DNA of 64,000 nt. It comes from Poronia punctata (Eukaryota > Ascomycota > Sordariomycetes > Xylariales > Xylariaceae). Where the stretch lies: the NCBI GenBank assembly GCA_022579005.1, contig MU401462.1, forward strand, positions 248,001 through 312,000. The letters run 5' to 3'. Positions 11,025 through 26,400 of this stretch are shown here, piece by piece; the stretch's first letter is position 1; the number at the start of each line of letters is the position of its first letter. A program made the translations under genes and the position numbers. A model generated the notes under the pieces. That model made no database searches, had not been told where the DNA came from, and worked only from the letters and a program-made list of their open reading frames with translations.

Positions 11025-12830
11025 ATGCCTTTGACCGTGGAATTGAAGACACCGATTACCGGGGCTTATACCCAGCCTACCGGATTGTAAGTTGACCATT
11101 GAATTTGATCGCGTTGCTTTCGGTGTTCCCGCATGGACGTGGAGGATTAATTGCTGATTGGCGACACTTACAGATTCATCAACAATGAATGGGTAGAGGG
11201 TGTCGATAAGAAGACATTCGAGGTCATCAACCCCGCCAACGAGGAGGTTATATGCTCCGTCTCCGAAGCTACGGAGAAGGACGTCGATATTGCAGTAGCT
11301 GCCGCCCGCAAGGCATTCGACACAACATGGCACGATACCACTCCTCAGCAGCGAGGAATCTATCTAACGAAGCTTGCCGACTTAACACTAAAGAACCTTG
11401 AGCTGCTGGCGGCTGTCGAGTCTCTGGATAATGGCAAGTCCATCACTCTGGCCCGTGGCGATGTTGGTGCCGTCGCTGGATGCCTTCGATACTACGGCGG
11501 ATGGGCCGATAAAATTACTGGAAAGACGCTTGATATCAATAACGAGTCGTTCCATTACACAAAACAGGAGCCTGTAAGTTGCCTCGGTACTCTCAGGAGC
11601 TGTCTTATACGACACAGTCAAGTGTTAACGTGTTATTCTGTAGCTCGGTGTCTGCGGCCAGATTATCCCCTGGAACTTCCCCCTGTTGATGTTGGCCTGG
11701 AAGATCGGACCGGCTCTAGCCACGGGTAATACCGTAGTCCTCAAGACGGCCGAGCAGACGCCTCTGTCGGCTCTCGTATTTGCTAATTTGGTCAAGGAGG
11801 CCGGCTTCCCTGCCGGTGTTCTCAACATCATCTCTGGCTTCGGTAAGGTTGCCGGCGCTGCTATTTCCTCTCATATGGATGTCGACAAGGTTGCTTTCAC
11901 TGGCTCTACCGCTGTTGGCCGTACCATTATGAAGGCGGCGGCGGCTTCGAACCTCAAGAAGGTCACCCTGGAACTCGGTGGAAAGTCCCCCAACATCGTC
12001 TTCAATGATGCCGACATCGAGCAGGCTATCTCTTGGGTCAACTTTGGTATTTACTACAACCACGGCCAGTGCTGCTGCGCCGGCTCTCGCATCTACGTGC
12101 AAGAAGGCATTTACGACAAGTTTGTTGAGGCGTTCAAGAAGCGTGCGGAACAGAACGCTGTCGGCGATCCGTTCCACGAGCAGACATTCCAAGGCCCCCA
12201 GGTTAGCCAGCTCCAGTTCGACCGCATTATGGGATACATCGAGGCCGGTAAGCGCGAGGGTGCCACGGTCGAGATTGGTGGCGAGCGCCACGGTGAAAAG
12301 GGCTACTTTATCAAGCCCACCATTTTCAGCAATGTCACCCCCAACATGAAGATCATGCAGGAGGAGATTTTTGGCCCGGTATGCGCCATTGCCAAGTTCA
12401 AGGATGAGGCGGAAGCTATCAAGCTAGGTAACGACAGCACCTATGGCCTTGCTGCTGCCGTCCACACCAACGACTTGAACACTGCGGTCCGTGTAAGCAA
12501 TAGCCTCAAGGCAGGCACCGTCTGGGTCAACTGTACGTATCTACCCGGCACTTGAAGTTCTGTTGAGGACAACATTGACTAACACCTGGCTAGGCTATAA
12601 CATGCTCCATCACCGTAAGTCATACATCCTAAGGTCGAGGGCTACGAGCTCCCCCTCACTCCCCATCCCGATCCTCCATTCTTGCGCGTTCTTTACTAAC
12701 AGAGGTGATAGAAATGCCATTTGGCGGCTACAAGGAGAGCGGTATCGGCCGCGAGCTCGGCGAGGCCGCGTTGGCCAACTATACACAAAACAAGTCGGTC
12801 GCTATCCGCTTAAGCGGAGCGCTGTTCTAA
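11025..12830 (+). CDS. aldA: NAD(P)+-dependent aldehyde dehydrogenase
   Basis: Exons are 11025-11086, 11174-11573, 11644-12532, 12594-12614 and 12712-12830, giving 496 residues, the usual length of cytosolic fungal aldehyde dehydrogenases. It oxidises acetaldehyde and related aldehydes to carboxylic acids. Visible family features are FINNEW near the N-terminus, the IIPWNFP cofactor-binding segment, [17 protein letters not shown] with general base Glu264, and GQCCCAGSR with nucleophile Cys298. [16 protein letters not shown] and the [11 protein letters not shown] end follow. Exon 4 is a 21-base microexon encoding the YNMLHH segment; including it is needed to keep the frame and the conserved protein. 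Introns are 87, 70, 61 and 97 bases; the last two carry clear CTAAC branch points. No N-terminal mitochondrial presequence is seen, so a cytosolic form is likely. Three adjacent Cys at the active site are normal in this fungal group. Confidence 0.95.
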
Positions 12831-14452
12831 ATTGGTTTGTAGTCTGTTGTAAATGAAGTTAATTGCTATATTTTTTGAGCCAGGCGCAAAATTTGTATTT
12901 AGCACTATATCATCAAGCAATCAATTGTATGAATACCAATTCTTGGGATGAAATGTTCGTACGAGTATACAATTATAACATGCGGAGCACACAACGTACA
13001 AGTTACAACACCTCTAAACGCCACACTATTGTAACTTGTCCATACCATCGGAAAAGAATAGCAGGGAAAACAGGCGTCGTTATGATGCCCGGACCGACGT
13101 CATCTGCATGGGATCGGCGCCTCAATGACACAGTCGGGACGGGTCACCGGGTCGCGGCAGGCCGGGTCTTGTGGTTCTGTACTCGTACTCGTAGTAGGTA
13201 CTCGTAGGTAGCAAATTGCCCAAGCCAAGCACTTGATGGGTCTCATTTGACATACATACCCTGCCGCCTTTGATCGGACCAACATGCACTTTTTATTTTA
13301 TTTTATTTTTTACATGGCCTTTTCTATTGGCCCTGGATATTTAGGTGATAGAATTAAAATGCAGGATATTATAAACAGACAGGGGCCAGCATTGAGAATG
13401 TGTGTATGTCACATTACCAAATGTCGCGACCAAACCCTTTTGCACAGAAGGGTTCTCAACGTTAATGTGTAGAGGTAGGAGTAGAATATACTAATGGTTG
13501 TTTATATATATAGGTTAGGACCTCTATTAGCATCAAAGACCTTATGATATCAATATGAGGAGCATGCCATTTGCAGTCCGTCTCGATATGTGTTCAATTA
13601 GTGTGTCTACTCGTATGTGCTCGACTGGTCTTGTATGACATTGAGAAAGTGGTTCTAGGAGCCCGGACCCGGGTCCGTAGATAAAACTTGTAAGTAAATC
13701 AGGTACCTAGCTGTGGGATAATGAGACAATGCCATTAAAGGGGAAAAGCAGCCCGGATATATAACACAACAGGAACAATGCTCATACAAATACGTGTATG
13801 TAGAAAAACGCTGGAATATACAATTACTTTACATATCAATACCAACCAACTCTACCTACATTGTATACGAGTACCTACCTAGGTTAGGCAGCTCTACTTG
13901 TAGTACCGATTATTAAGGATCCAGAACTTTAAAGTCATTGAGAAGGTGACTTAGCTGTACTGCAAATAAAAGCGTGATGTCCTAGACAATATAATATATC
14001 ATTCTTACAGTCAAACTTGATCTGTAAATAGATACATGCATTATGCACTTAAAATATCAACATTGAAGTTTCTATTACTTGTGTGCCCACAGTTCATTGC
14101 CCGACGTGCATGCTCGTAGGTGTACTTGTAGGTGTGCCTAGTCTGTAATAGGCAATTCCATTGTGGCCGTTGTCCCACCAAAGGGTCTACTTATCGTTAT
14201 CAGTCAATCTACTACGCTCAATAAGGTGGGTCTCTGGGACAATGCTCCTCCAAAAACCATAAACTGTGAAAACATTCGACAGTTGTCGTGCCTTGTTTAT
14301 CTTTTGTTAAGCCGGGCTTACTTTGTCTGTTCTGTTGCATCCCACTTTCATTGCCTATACAAACAGCCTATATTTAGGCATTGTCGAGGACATCAGATTC
14401 GGGCTCGAAACCTGTATTAATCGCCCCAAGCAGCATTGCGCAAACGTCCATC
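12831..14452. other. Intergenic region
   Basis: About 1.6 kb between two genes on the same strand. No gene is supported. It holds a TTTTA-type low-complexity run at 13287-13312 and clusters of TACTCGTA/TAGGTAC words (13187-13211, 13865-13890, 14110-14135). Confidence 0.55.
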
Positions 14453-16974
<2,522 letters not shown>

Positions 16975-19900
16975 GTTTCTCTCCCGAGATTCGCATCACT
17001 TTTGCTTCATACCAAAACATTGTGCTCTACGCCTTCTTTGCTGCTTTAAAGGTAGCGGCGGGCCCCGTGCCCCCGATGGAGGAAACTGGCTGGCAATTTG
17101 GTATTGGCGCGAAAGAAAAAAAATTGTAAAAAATACTTTGCTTTAGGAACTTGGCGAAGAAGGCAGGAGCGCACACACTTTGTTGCTAAAGGGGCGGTGT
17201 AGATGTCATAGATGGTCGTGTTTCTGATCTGATTGCAGATCCATAGAAGCCAAATTCCTGCCAGCTTTAGCAACATCTATCTAGAGAGTACCCTAAGTAC
17301 CAAAGAGTTTCCCCTTTGCGGAAACCAATGAAAACAAGATGTAAAACATTTTTTGCCTGTTGTGTTCCCGATATTATCTAAGTCAAGCCTAAAAAAAATC
17401 ATCTAGGTTAGCGCTGCTCTGTGAAGCAAAGCGTATACTATTTTGGCCTCGATAACAAGGACGTGGAATTCGGCATCTATGTAGGGTGGGAATAAGGAAG
17501 GTAACATTCTACCTAGTCTAGCCTGGTCCAGTATCGACTTGAAAGCCTTAAGGTGAGAATAGGGGTGCGGGTTTCCCTCCAGGGTAGGTTGTCTCCCCTG
17601 AAGCGACATTTACATTACATTTTACATTGCCACCACTTGAATGAAGCAAGGAACGATAATCTCGGCTTCTATTCCCTCATGACAACATTGATATAGATAA
17701 GTTTACTCTCTTATTAGTTAGTTAGTGAGTAGACTAGACCTCCCTATCCCACCTTTTCAACCCTCCCTCTAGTTTGACCTGAAAGATCACATCATCTAAC
17801 CTAGTCTAATCTGAACAACGTGGCGTGTACTCGTATGTGTTCTCTTTTTACTCCCGGGATCTACCTAAGCTAGATATTATATTCTGCTGTTCCACCTGTT
17901 TGTTTATTTATTTATCTACCCATGTATCTATCCATCTACTCACCCGTTCGAAAAAGTTCGACAAGGCGTATATTTAGTAGGAAATAAGCAGAGTGTAGAC
18001 TAGATAGATAGATAGATACCTTGACGAAAACTATAATACCAATAATACCCAAGCAGCTGGTTTTTCTAGAGTAGGCACCTAGGTACTCAGCATGCTTCTT
18101 TTTTTTTGACCACGCGCGCGATTTCCTTTTAATAAACAAAGACCCCCTTCGAAACGTTGAGGAAACTCAGCCTCACCTAACCTAGGTAGTTACGGCTAGT
18201 TGTCCATCATATATGATGGCATAGTTAAGGTAATCAAGCTCGTGTAGGTATTCGACAATCTGTACGGACAAACAAACATGTTGCCATATAAAGTCCAAAG
18301 ACCGGCCGCACCACGAAAAGCACCGATTTACAGACTACAAGTGACTGACAGGCAACAAAGGGTCCCGGATGACACTCGTGGACAACACGGGCCCACATGA
18401 GCATAGAGAACCGCAAACAACAAGACAACGGCGCCGATGTTTCGAAATTTAGCACTCGAATATACCTACCCATCTACCATCATATCATGTAGGGTCGGTA
18501 CGTATATGCTTCTTAATAGGGGGTGGTGGCTCGTCGACATGCTACCTAGGTACCTATGTATACAACATTGCCTAATATGTATCGCACGCGGTGACGCCAA
18601 TACGACTCCAGGCTTTCGGCACCGGTTGTGGCATAACGTCTTTTCTCCCTATAGGTCATGCCGGCCCAGCAACATGTTTTGGACAAAATTAAAATGGTCA
18701 TAAGGCGCTGCTGACACGCAAATAGTTTCGGGGACACCTTTTATGCTCTGCTACTGGAGACTTTAATCTGAGTAATCGTCCTTATTTCCCCGTTCGTGAT
18801 AATATATCCTGAGCACTCGACTCCTCGTCAAGCGTTAACTGAAGTCAGCCAACTAGGGTTGAAAGACATTATTACTCTTGTGACATACATAAGTCCAATC
18901 TATGCGCCTGCTGTCACCGGGGGCTAGATAGGAGAGCCCGGAGATTGGAACTGACCACAAAATTATACAGCTTCCATATGATAGCGGCGGAACGTGTGTA
19001 AGCGAGATGAATCACTAGAGGGGGTCAGCTTGGCTCTACCCAGTTACCTACACACGCAAGCCATCGACAACGACATCCCCCAGCAAAAAAAGCCAGAAAG
19101 GCTTGGAAGAAATTAGAAGTGCAAGATACCAACGTCGTTAGTGCGGATATAGAAAATATCCCGGCGCTTGATAGGATCCAAAGGGCCCGATGTTTAGGCA
19201 CGGGTTGCAGTTGCTAGCCAACCACACGGCAATGGAAACGTGTGCCACGACATTGGACTTCTGGGTCAAGGCCGCGTTAACCGCCATGGCCTGGCACACC
19301 ATCCATCTCCACTACTCTTATCTTTACTATCACTCCAACGCTTACATCCCTCTTCTAAGGCAGCCTACCAATTATGACGGGGTTCGCAAGGGCAGCGGAG
19401 ACAAAAAGTGGCCTGACATCGATACCGACATCCAAAGCTCGAATGGAAGGCAGTGGGGGCAGGAGTGCTGCGGTTGCAGCATATATCGAGAGTGAATTAG
19501 TGTTGGTATACTTGGCCTCATCACCGGAGTTATACACAGTGGAAAATAAGACTTTGTCGGAGGAGCGGGCGGCGGCGGCGGACAAAAGATTAAAACATCG
19601 GAAGGTCGCGGCGCGAAACAGGCAAAGAAGACTGCGGAGGGTACATGTTGCACCTACCCCATCTTTCTTCGGCATCCAATAAACCGCCCGTCGAACTTCC
19701 GTCAATATAAGGGCCCGGAGATATTCGGCGAAAGCGTTCGAAGAGAGTCTCGCGAGATAAACGCGTTACACGGGCAGGAATCACGAGACTGGCCTGGCGT
19801 GGCTGGTAGGAACTTTCGGGTGTTACAGCCAACGAAGCTTATCGCGTAACCGATATTTCAAGAAATCGAACATCGCTATGAGCGGCGTCGTGTCGTCTCG

Positions 19901-22900
19901 CAGATGGGATGATAGGTTGGAAGACTCGGTGCGGTACAGAGGCAGAACTCAAAAATTAAACACAAGTGTCTATAGACCTAGACCAAGTGTAGAAGAATAG
20001 TAAACGGTAAGTGCATTCTTAGCTATACATACCTGCCGTCACTACCTACATGTAGATAGCCATCTGCCATTTGGTGACAGGCGACTAAGTTGTGGCACAA
20101 TGTTCCCGTCGATGGGAATACAATGGCTCGAAATCATGGAAAATTGATAACCGGGCGGTCCGAGAAAGTAAAAGGACACCCTTAGTCGAGTAGATCGGTA
20201 CGTACAATCTTCGTCTGTAAATAAATTGCCGGACCACTTGAAAAATCGATAGACCCCTATCTATTCCAGATTCGGACCAGAACGTCAGTATCAGACGCAA
20301 GATCAGGAAAATTTCGCCTTGGTACGCCACGTGCTTATTCTAGGTTATTCTTTACCCCGAGGTCGTGAGAGAAGCCTGAGAGTTTTATGAATACTACCCC
20401 GTATTTCATAGGTGATTACATCTAAGGTTAGGTATGTGGTTCGCGCAGATTTGACCAACGTGCTGGTATGCGTGTGTTAGGTATTAGCAGCCTGTAGGTG
20501 TATTTGCCCCGTTACGCCCCAGACCCAGAAAAGAAAGACCGAAAGCGAGAAGATGATTTGCTGAGCTGGTAAATCTTCCTGTAAATCATCCTGGGCCGAG
20601 CCCCCGCCCCCTCAATCCCGTTGTCGTGGGCGATTCGATGGTCCCGTGGTCCAGTCTAGCTCGGGAATAAACAGGTTCTTCCAGGTATTTACGTGTACAG
20701 AAGAAAATCTCACTAGGTTAGAGTTGTAGATGTGTGTGTTCCAGACAAAGAGCCGTTCGGATGATGAAGCACACCGCTCGCCTGGCCTAGTGTCACTATG
20801 GCATCCGAGCCACTCCACAAACAGGAAAATCAGTGTGGATCTGGAGCTGCTCGTCAACCGTTCTTTCCATTCCGTGCTACCTTAGTAGCTAGGTAGGTAC
20901 TAAACAGTTATCTGTGTTGAAACAGAGTGGCAGGTACAGGGCTGGTGTTATCCAAGGCAAGCACGTGTTATATATACATACGTGTATGCCTACATGAAAT
21001 CCTCACATCTATTGTATATACATGGATGTGTCTACGTCGTATATGTGCAATATATACATATATATCCTCATGTTTAGTATCAAACATATGTCGTGTCCAC
21101 ATTATGTAGTAATTGCGCGTATACACCCGTTACTAATGGATGCATAACACATATACATCACCAGTTCGCAGATGGATGTGTTCATATCTACTACTATTAC
21201 ACACCGGTCCCATTAAAGCCAACGATAGCCCAATGTTACACTCGCCAGTCAGACGAACAGCTTCAAGTTGTTTCAGGTATGTAAGGTAGCAGCTACACTT
21301 GTCTCTTTATTGTCCATCATACTTAACGTCGTCAGAGGGTGTTTGGCATATAACCGTTGGTAGCCGTACTTGAAAGGCAAATGGTCTTTTTTGGTGGTTT
21401 GGGTGGTGTTAGGCCTTTGCCACTTTTCCGTTACAGGATTTTGATCGTCCTGTTACGTACGTCTGGATGTATCCAGACATTTCCATGTGAGCCTTTATTA
21501 GGACTATGAGTGTCCATCCTGTACACTTGCGCGCCTGCGCATCTACACAGTACAGTTGTTTGTATCACATATCATTCCATAATCAGATATAAGCTATATT
21601 TTACATTATGTGTAGATCAGTTTATTTTTGTCTTCCGTAGACCAGACTGTAGTGTAGCCACCATTGACCATGTAAGCAAATGTCCTTATCTACGTATTTA
21701 TTCAATTATCTTTACGCGTACACGCTTGGTTGACCGCGGCAGGCGGTTGTTTTTATTTGGATGGGCACGGACCCCTTTGTGTTGTTTAGGAAACGACTTG
21801 AATATACTCGTACAGTAGGTAGGTGTCTGTAACGTACAAGTACCAAGTAAGTACTTACTAAGTGGGATTTGGCGGAGAGCAATATCCACGCTGCTTGGCA
21901 TCTCCCAAGTCTACACGTACTTGTAAACACGCTAAACCTTAGGGTTGGTATTTCTACGTGTGCAAGGGGGGTTGGATTATTGATAAACATGTAGGTAGGC
22001 CAACAGTCCTGGTCGTTAGAAACTCATACTCGTATGCAATATTAGCAACTACGGCAAAGCGAGCGCGTAATAGGTACCGCTTTTCTAGGGGGCGTTGACA
22101 CATACGTCAGAAACATGTAAATGCCTGGGAGATGGTTCTGTTCTGTTCTGTCACAGTAGTACTATAGTAGTATGCCGCGTTTGGGTTAGGAGGGCACGGA
22201 GGGTCAATTGCTATTCCCTTGTCAGCTGAGCACCCGGGATCCGATATCTCTGGGTATCATACGTGTAGATACATACATCAGCACAGCCGGATTGTTCTGA
22301 TATTGGTGTACTAGTGGGGCCCCTAGTACATGTAGAGATCTAACCTAGCGGAATTTGCCGTCTTATACCGTCAGTGTACCGTACCTGTTCGCGGCACTTA
22401 CCCAGTAGGTGCAGAGATGGTTGTACCCCAGTGGCGCTAAGTGTGTTAGTGCAGGATTGTGACATAATTGGACCTGCATTTGTACCAAGTACATACATGT
22501 AACCTCTCTACAGGTAGGTCTGCGTCCCAATCAGGTCACGACACCTGAGCGTGGCGACGTCTAGGTTGTCGCATTTTATAGAAAAAGGAAAAGGCAGGAA
22601 TTCAACATATATCATACGGGTATGTTGAGACAGAGAGACGTATGATCCTTCGTACGGTGGTCAAACAGGATATTCTCCTCTGGCATTTCTACACGTCCAA
22701 GCATTGTACGCCAAGAAACCCCATTTTGTAAAAGGGGGTAGCATAACACAGAAGGCTGAAATAAGCCTGGTGTTTCGGGGTGTTGAGAAGAACTGGGTGG
22801 CCTTACGGATATTTGCTCGTAACGCAACCGTTCCCTAGACGTAAGTTCTTTCGCAATAAAATATTTTGGTGTATGAAGTCAAGTTCTCAAAGTTTGCAGA

Positions 22901-23400
22901 CTCTTTATGTCCTGAAGTAGTTAGTTACGTAGTCCAATTATATCCGATCCCGAGAATGTGCAAACCTCGCCTGATGGGAGAGGAAGTTACAAGATGAAAA
23001 TAACAAGAGAGATAGAAGTGAAAATGGCTGATACCCCCCTATGAGACTCTATGGGGCTTTCCAAAGTAAAGATGGCCATGAGCAAGACAATATGTTTTTT
23101 TGTACCTGTAAGGTTAGTAAGTGGCCGAAGGGTAATAGGGAGGAAAATATTGACGGTTAGAGCATTTGATCTTCCAGGCTTATTCGAAGTATACGCTGAC
23201 TATAGTCTTGGATGGTGGTATTGTGCCGAAGATGTAAGGGATCAATATCGTACCGAAATAAGGGAGAGAACAGAAAATTTCCATGACTGGCAGTACAATA
23301 TACTCATCGGTGCCGTTCTTTCCAAATAGTCAGGAGATAGACTGGATGGTATGGTGTAGTACGTATATCTGTAACAGTGGCTCAAAGATTGGAACCACCG
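16975..23400. other. Gene-poor region, part 1
   Basis: No gene is supported in about 6.4 kb. The first 100 bases are the 3' UTR of Prp43. The stretch holds ATCT/TTTA microsatellite-like runs (17895-17935, GATA run at 18003-18018), TATACATA-rich sequence (20965-21070), and many TAGGTACC, CTAGGTT and ACTCGTA words. Three overlapping frames of about 100 codons at 19190-19705 lie in a GC-richer island on both strands; none can be assigned a product. Confidence 0.5.
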
Positions 23401-26400
23401 GCCAACCCTAAAGCGACGCATACCGTACCATCCACCCATCCATTGGACCTAGTATGTTTGGACTAGGAAGTTACCATGCCTACTAAGTGGACATGGACGG
23501 GGTGATCGGCCTCGCAGCACCTCTTGCAAGGTTGTATACCTGGTCCGGGGCACCGGGAAGGCCTCCCTTGCGTACTATAGGAAGACGGTGTCGAGTGTGG
23601 GTGACAGTGGTGTTGCCGGACGCGGTGGAGGAGTATACGCGGTCATTTGGGGCATGGGTTGTTGGGATAGCCTGAAAGTTCCGGTCAAATGACAAGCCAT
23701 AAATGGCTACGCTGGAGCTCAACGGATGCTACAAGGACGTTATACGGCAGCCTGTTGTGCCACTGATATGCACGCGAGGGCAACTCTAGAGCTGTCTTAC
23801 TTCCGCAGGATATGTGGAAGGTAGGGAGGCTCGTGGAGCAGGATGATAGGGTGTTCTCGACTGCAACCTTCTGGTCAAGTTCCTTGTTATTAAAGTCATA
23901 CCTTCCTTGGTATGGGGATGGTCCCATCCATACCTACTTTTAGGGATAACCGCAGCCCTCCGTACTGGCAAACCCATGGGGTTCTCCACTTGCTTCGACT
24001 TTCTTTAAAATGACCGAGGCGTGGGTGGGTGCCGTCCTAGCAAATTAGATGATGGAGTCTCACTTGCGAGTCTCACTCGTCGCCATACCTCGGACGATTT
24101 GATTACCTTGCATGGATTATTATAGGATTTCCAAGGCGCAGCCTTCTTTCAAGTAATAGTGGATCGATGGCATGTGCCCTTGAGGGGGGTAGATATCGTG
24201 TTCGTAAGACTTTTAAGCAACGAATTTCCGTGTTGGGATAGGCTGGCTATTACTATGAGATCTCCGACAATCATATTCATATTGGAAACTGGCTCTCGCG
24301 GGTTCGAAGAAGTAATACTATATGTTATAAAGCATACATGTAATCTGCTAGATCGACCCAACCCGGGGATGTTATTTTCTCTTCCGCTGCAGGTAAAAGG
24401 CCAAGCTGCTCAAGCTCCTTACGTTTCTCCAAACATGCCTTCCATTTGTCACAGGCGATTGTTTGCATAGGAAGCAGTGATTGGTGTTGGCACAGCCGGA
24501 CAAGGCTCAATGTAACTACCTCATTGTACTTTCCCCTTTTTTGCCCCAGGGCACTAGGTAATTCCAAAAATTAGGTAGGTACCTAATAGATTCCTACTCT
24601 ACTTACGTATTAAGGTTAGGTCATGGATTGCTTGAATACCTACGTTTAATGATGGAACATCGAGCAAAATAGGTATATTGCCCACCCCATTATGATACTC
24701 TGTTGCCTAGTAGCTGTACAATGGGGTGCATATATTCTTTTTACAAAGGTAAACAGCGGATCGCGTCCTGTGCCACGATAACTACCGATACGTTACACAT
24801 CGATGATGTTCAGATAGTATCAGGTCCCAAAGGCAATAGGTAAACTCGGAAAAAAGGACCGATGCATGATTTCCGAGTTGGCTATGGACGAATCGATTAT
24901 TCTCTTTCGGGTTTCCATAACTGAAAATATTACCGCCGTAGAGACGAGAAGGGGGGAGTAACATCAGTTACGTTTGTTAATCGTCGACAAACCTTGATTC
25001 TCCACCTCATGAGCTTCATGTTTAGCACAAAACGTACAAGAAGATGCTCCAGATTAAAGGTTTTGTGGAAACACGCGGGTGTCATAACTAAAGGGAGGAG
25101 AATAATCTGCTATAGGGGAATAATACTGATTACCGCGCTCCGAAACAGAAGAGCGTTTAGAAACGTGGCAGCACCGTGTACTTTGGGGGCTCTAGATAGG
25201 GGAATGCTTACCAGTGAACTAGGTAGGAGTCCCTAGCAAGCAAATTCAGAAACTATCTTTGACTTGCCCTTAAGCCAGGACGGCACGAGACACTCCACTC
25301 CTTCCATTTCTTAACTTCTGTATGAATAAGCAATAGTGACCAACCCTGATGCCATGTGCATGCTCTATTCGTCCTAGACTTGGCAAATACTACCCTCGCT
25401 GTCAGATCGAAGTCCAAGCAGCGGATCAAGTCAGGACAATATGGTGTAGGCATAACTGGCCACGTAAAGCCTCTCGATATTGATAGTCTTTGGTAACTCG
25501 GTCGAATATCGGTGCGCCTTTGGCGCTTGGAGGAGTTCTCGAGATGAAAACCAGCGGGCTCGACGAGTGCTTCAACGCTTCGACTTTCGGCACAAGGTTA
25601 AGCGGCTTTTCTGGACACCTTGATAGTTTGAAATTCATGATGAGCATTGATCTTCAACCAGAAAACAAGGAGAGGGGGGGCCTAGGAAACTGACATACTT
25701 ATCAAGTACCGCTGCACACAGAGAAGACAGAAAAACCGTACCAAGGCCAGGTCCATATCGAGTCTCCGAATTACAAAGTCCACATGCAATTGCAAAATGC
25801 TGCGCAGTCCGGACGGCGCCGTGTTACGGCTCATCGGACGATACTTTCATGATACGACGATTTCGTAGTACGAACCCATACAATGGATCTCTAACAATAT
25901 CTTTGAGGCGTCATGCACTGAAAGACATAGCGCACTCTTTCCCAGGCCCAAACTGAAGAAATAGTTTAACTGTGGACTACCGACCTACCTAGGTATATAC
26001 AACCAACCTACCTACATAGTCGTTAGAGCACCTGTAGGTTTGCTACGGGCAATTTGAGATAGGTAACTACTGAGGCATGCGGGCACCCCTTTCGAGATAT
26101 GTAAGTACTTTATGTAGATAACGCAGAAAGGCCCTACTGTACTAAGCAGTACCTACTCGTGATACTAACCTAGGTGTTACAACACACTATGAAATAGGTA
26201 CTGTTATTTAATATGAGTAGGCGTTTTGTGGCTTAAAACTAGGCAGACAGAGATGAATGTAACAATATCACGTTGTTGAAGGCAACCTTGCCCACTTTTG
26301 GTGGGTGTGGCATACCATTCCAATAATCTTCAAGGATGGCACGTACCCTTGCTACCGATTTGCGGAGAATGGGAATTTGTTTGAGCTCTTTTGTTTTTGG

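Noticed and set aside
19190..19705. Three overlapping frames of about 100 codons on both strands
   Set aside because: They overlap in a GC-richer patch, contradict one another, and show no splice-connected partner or motif.
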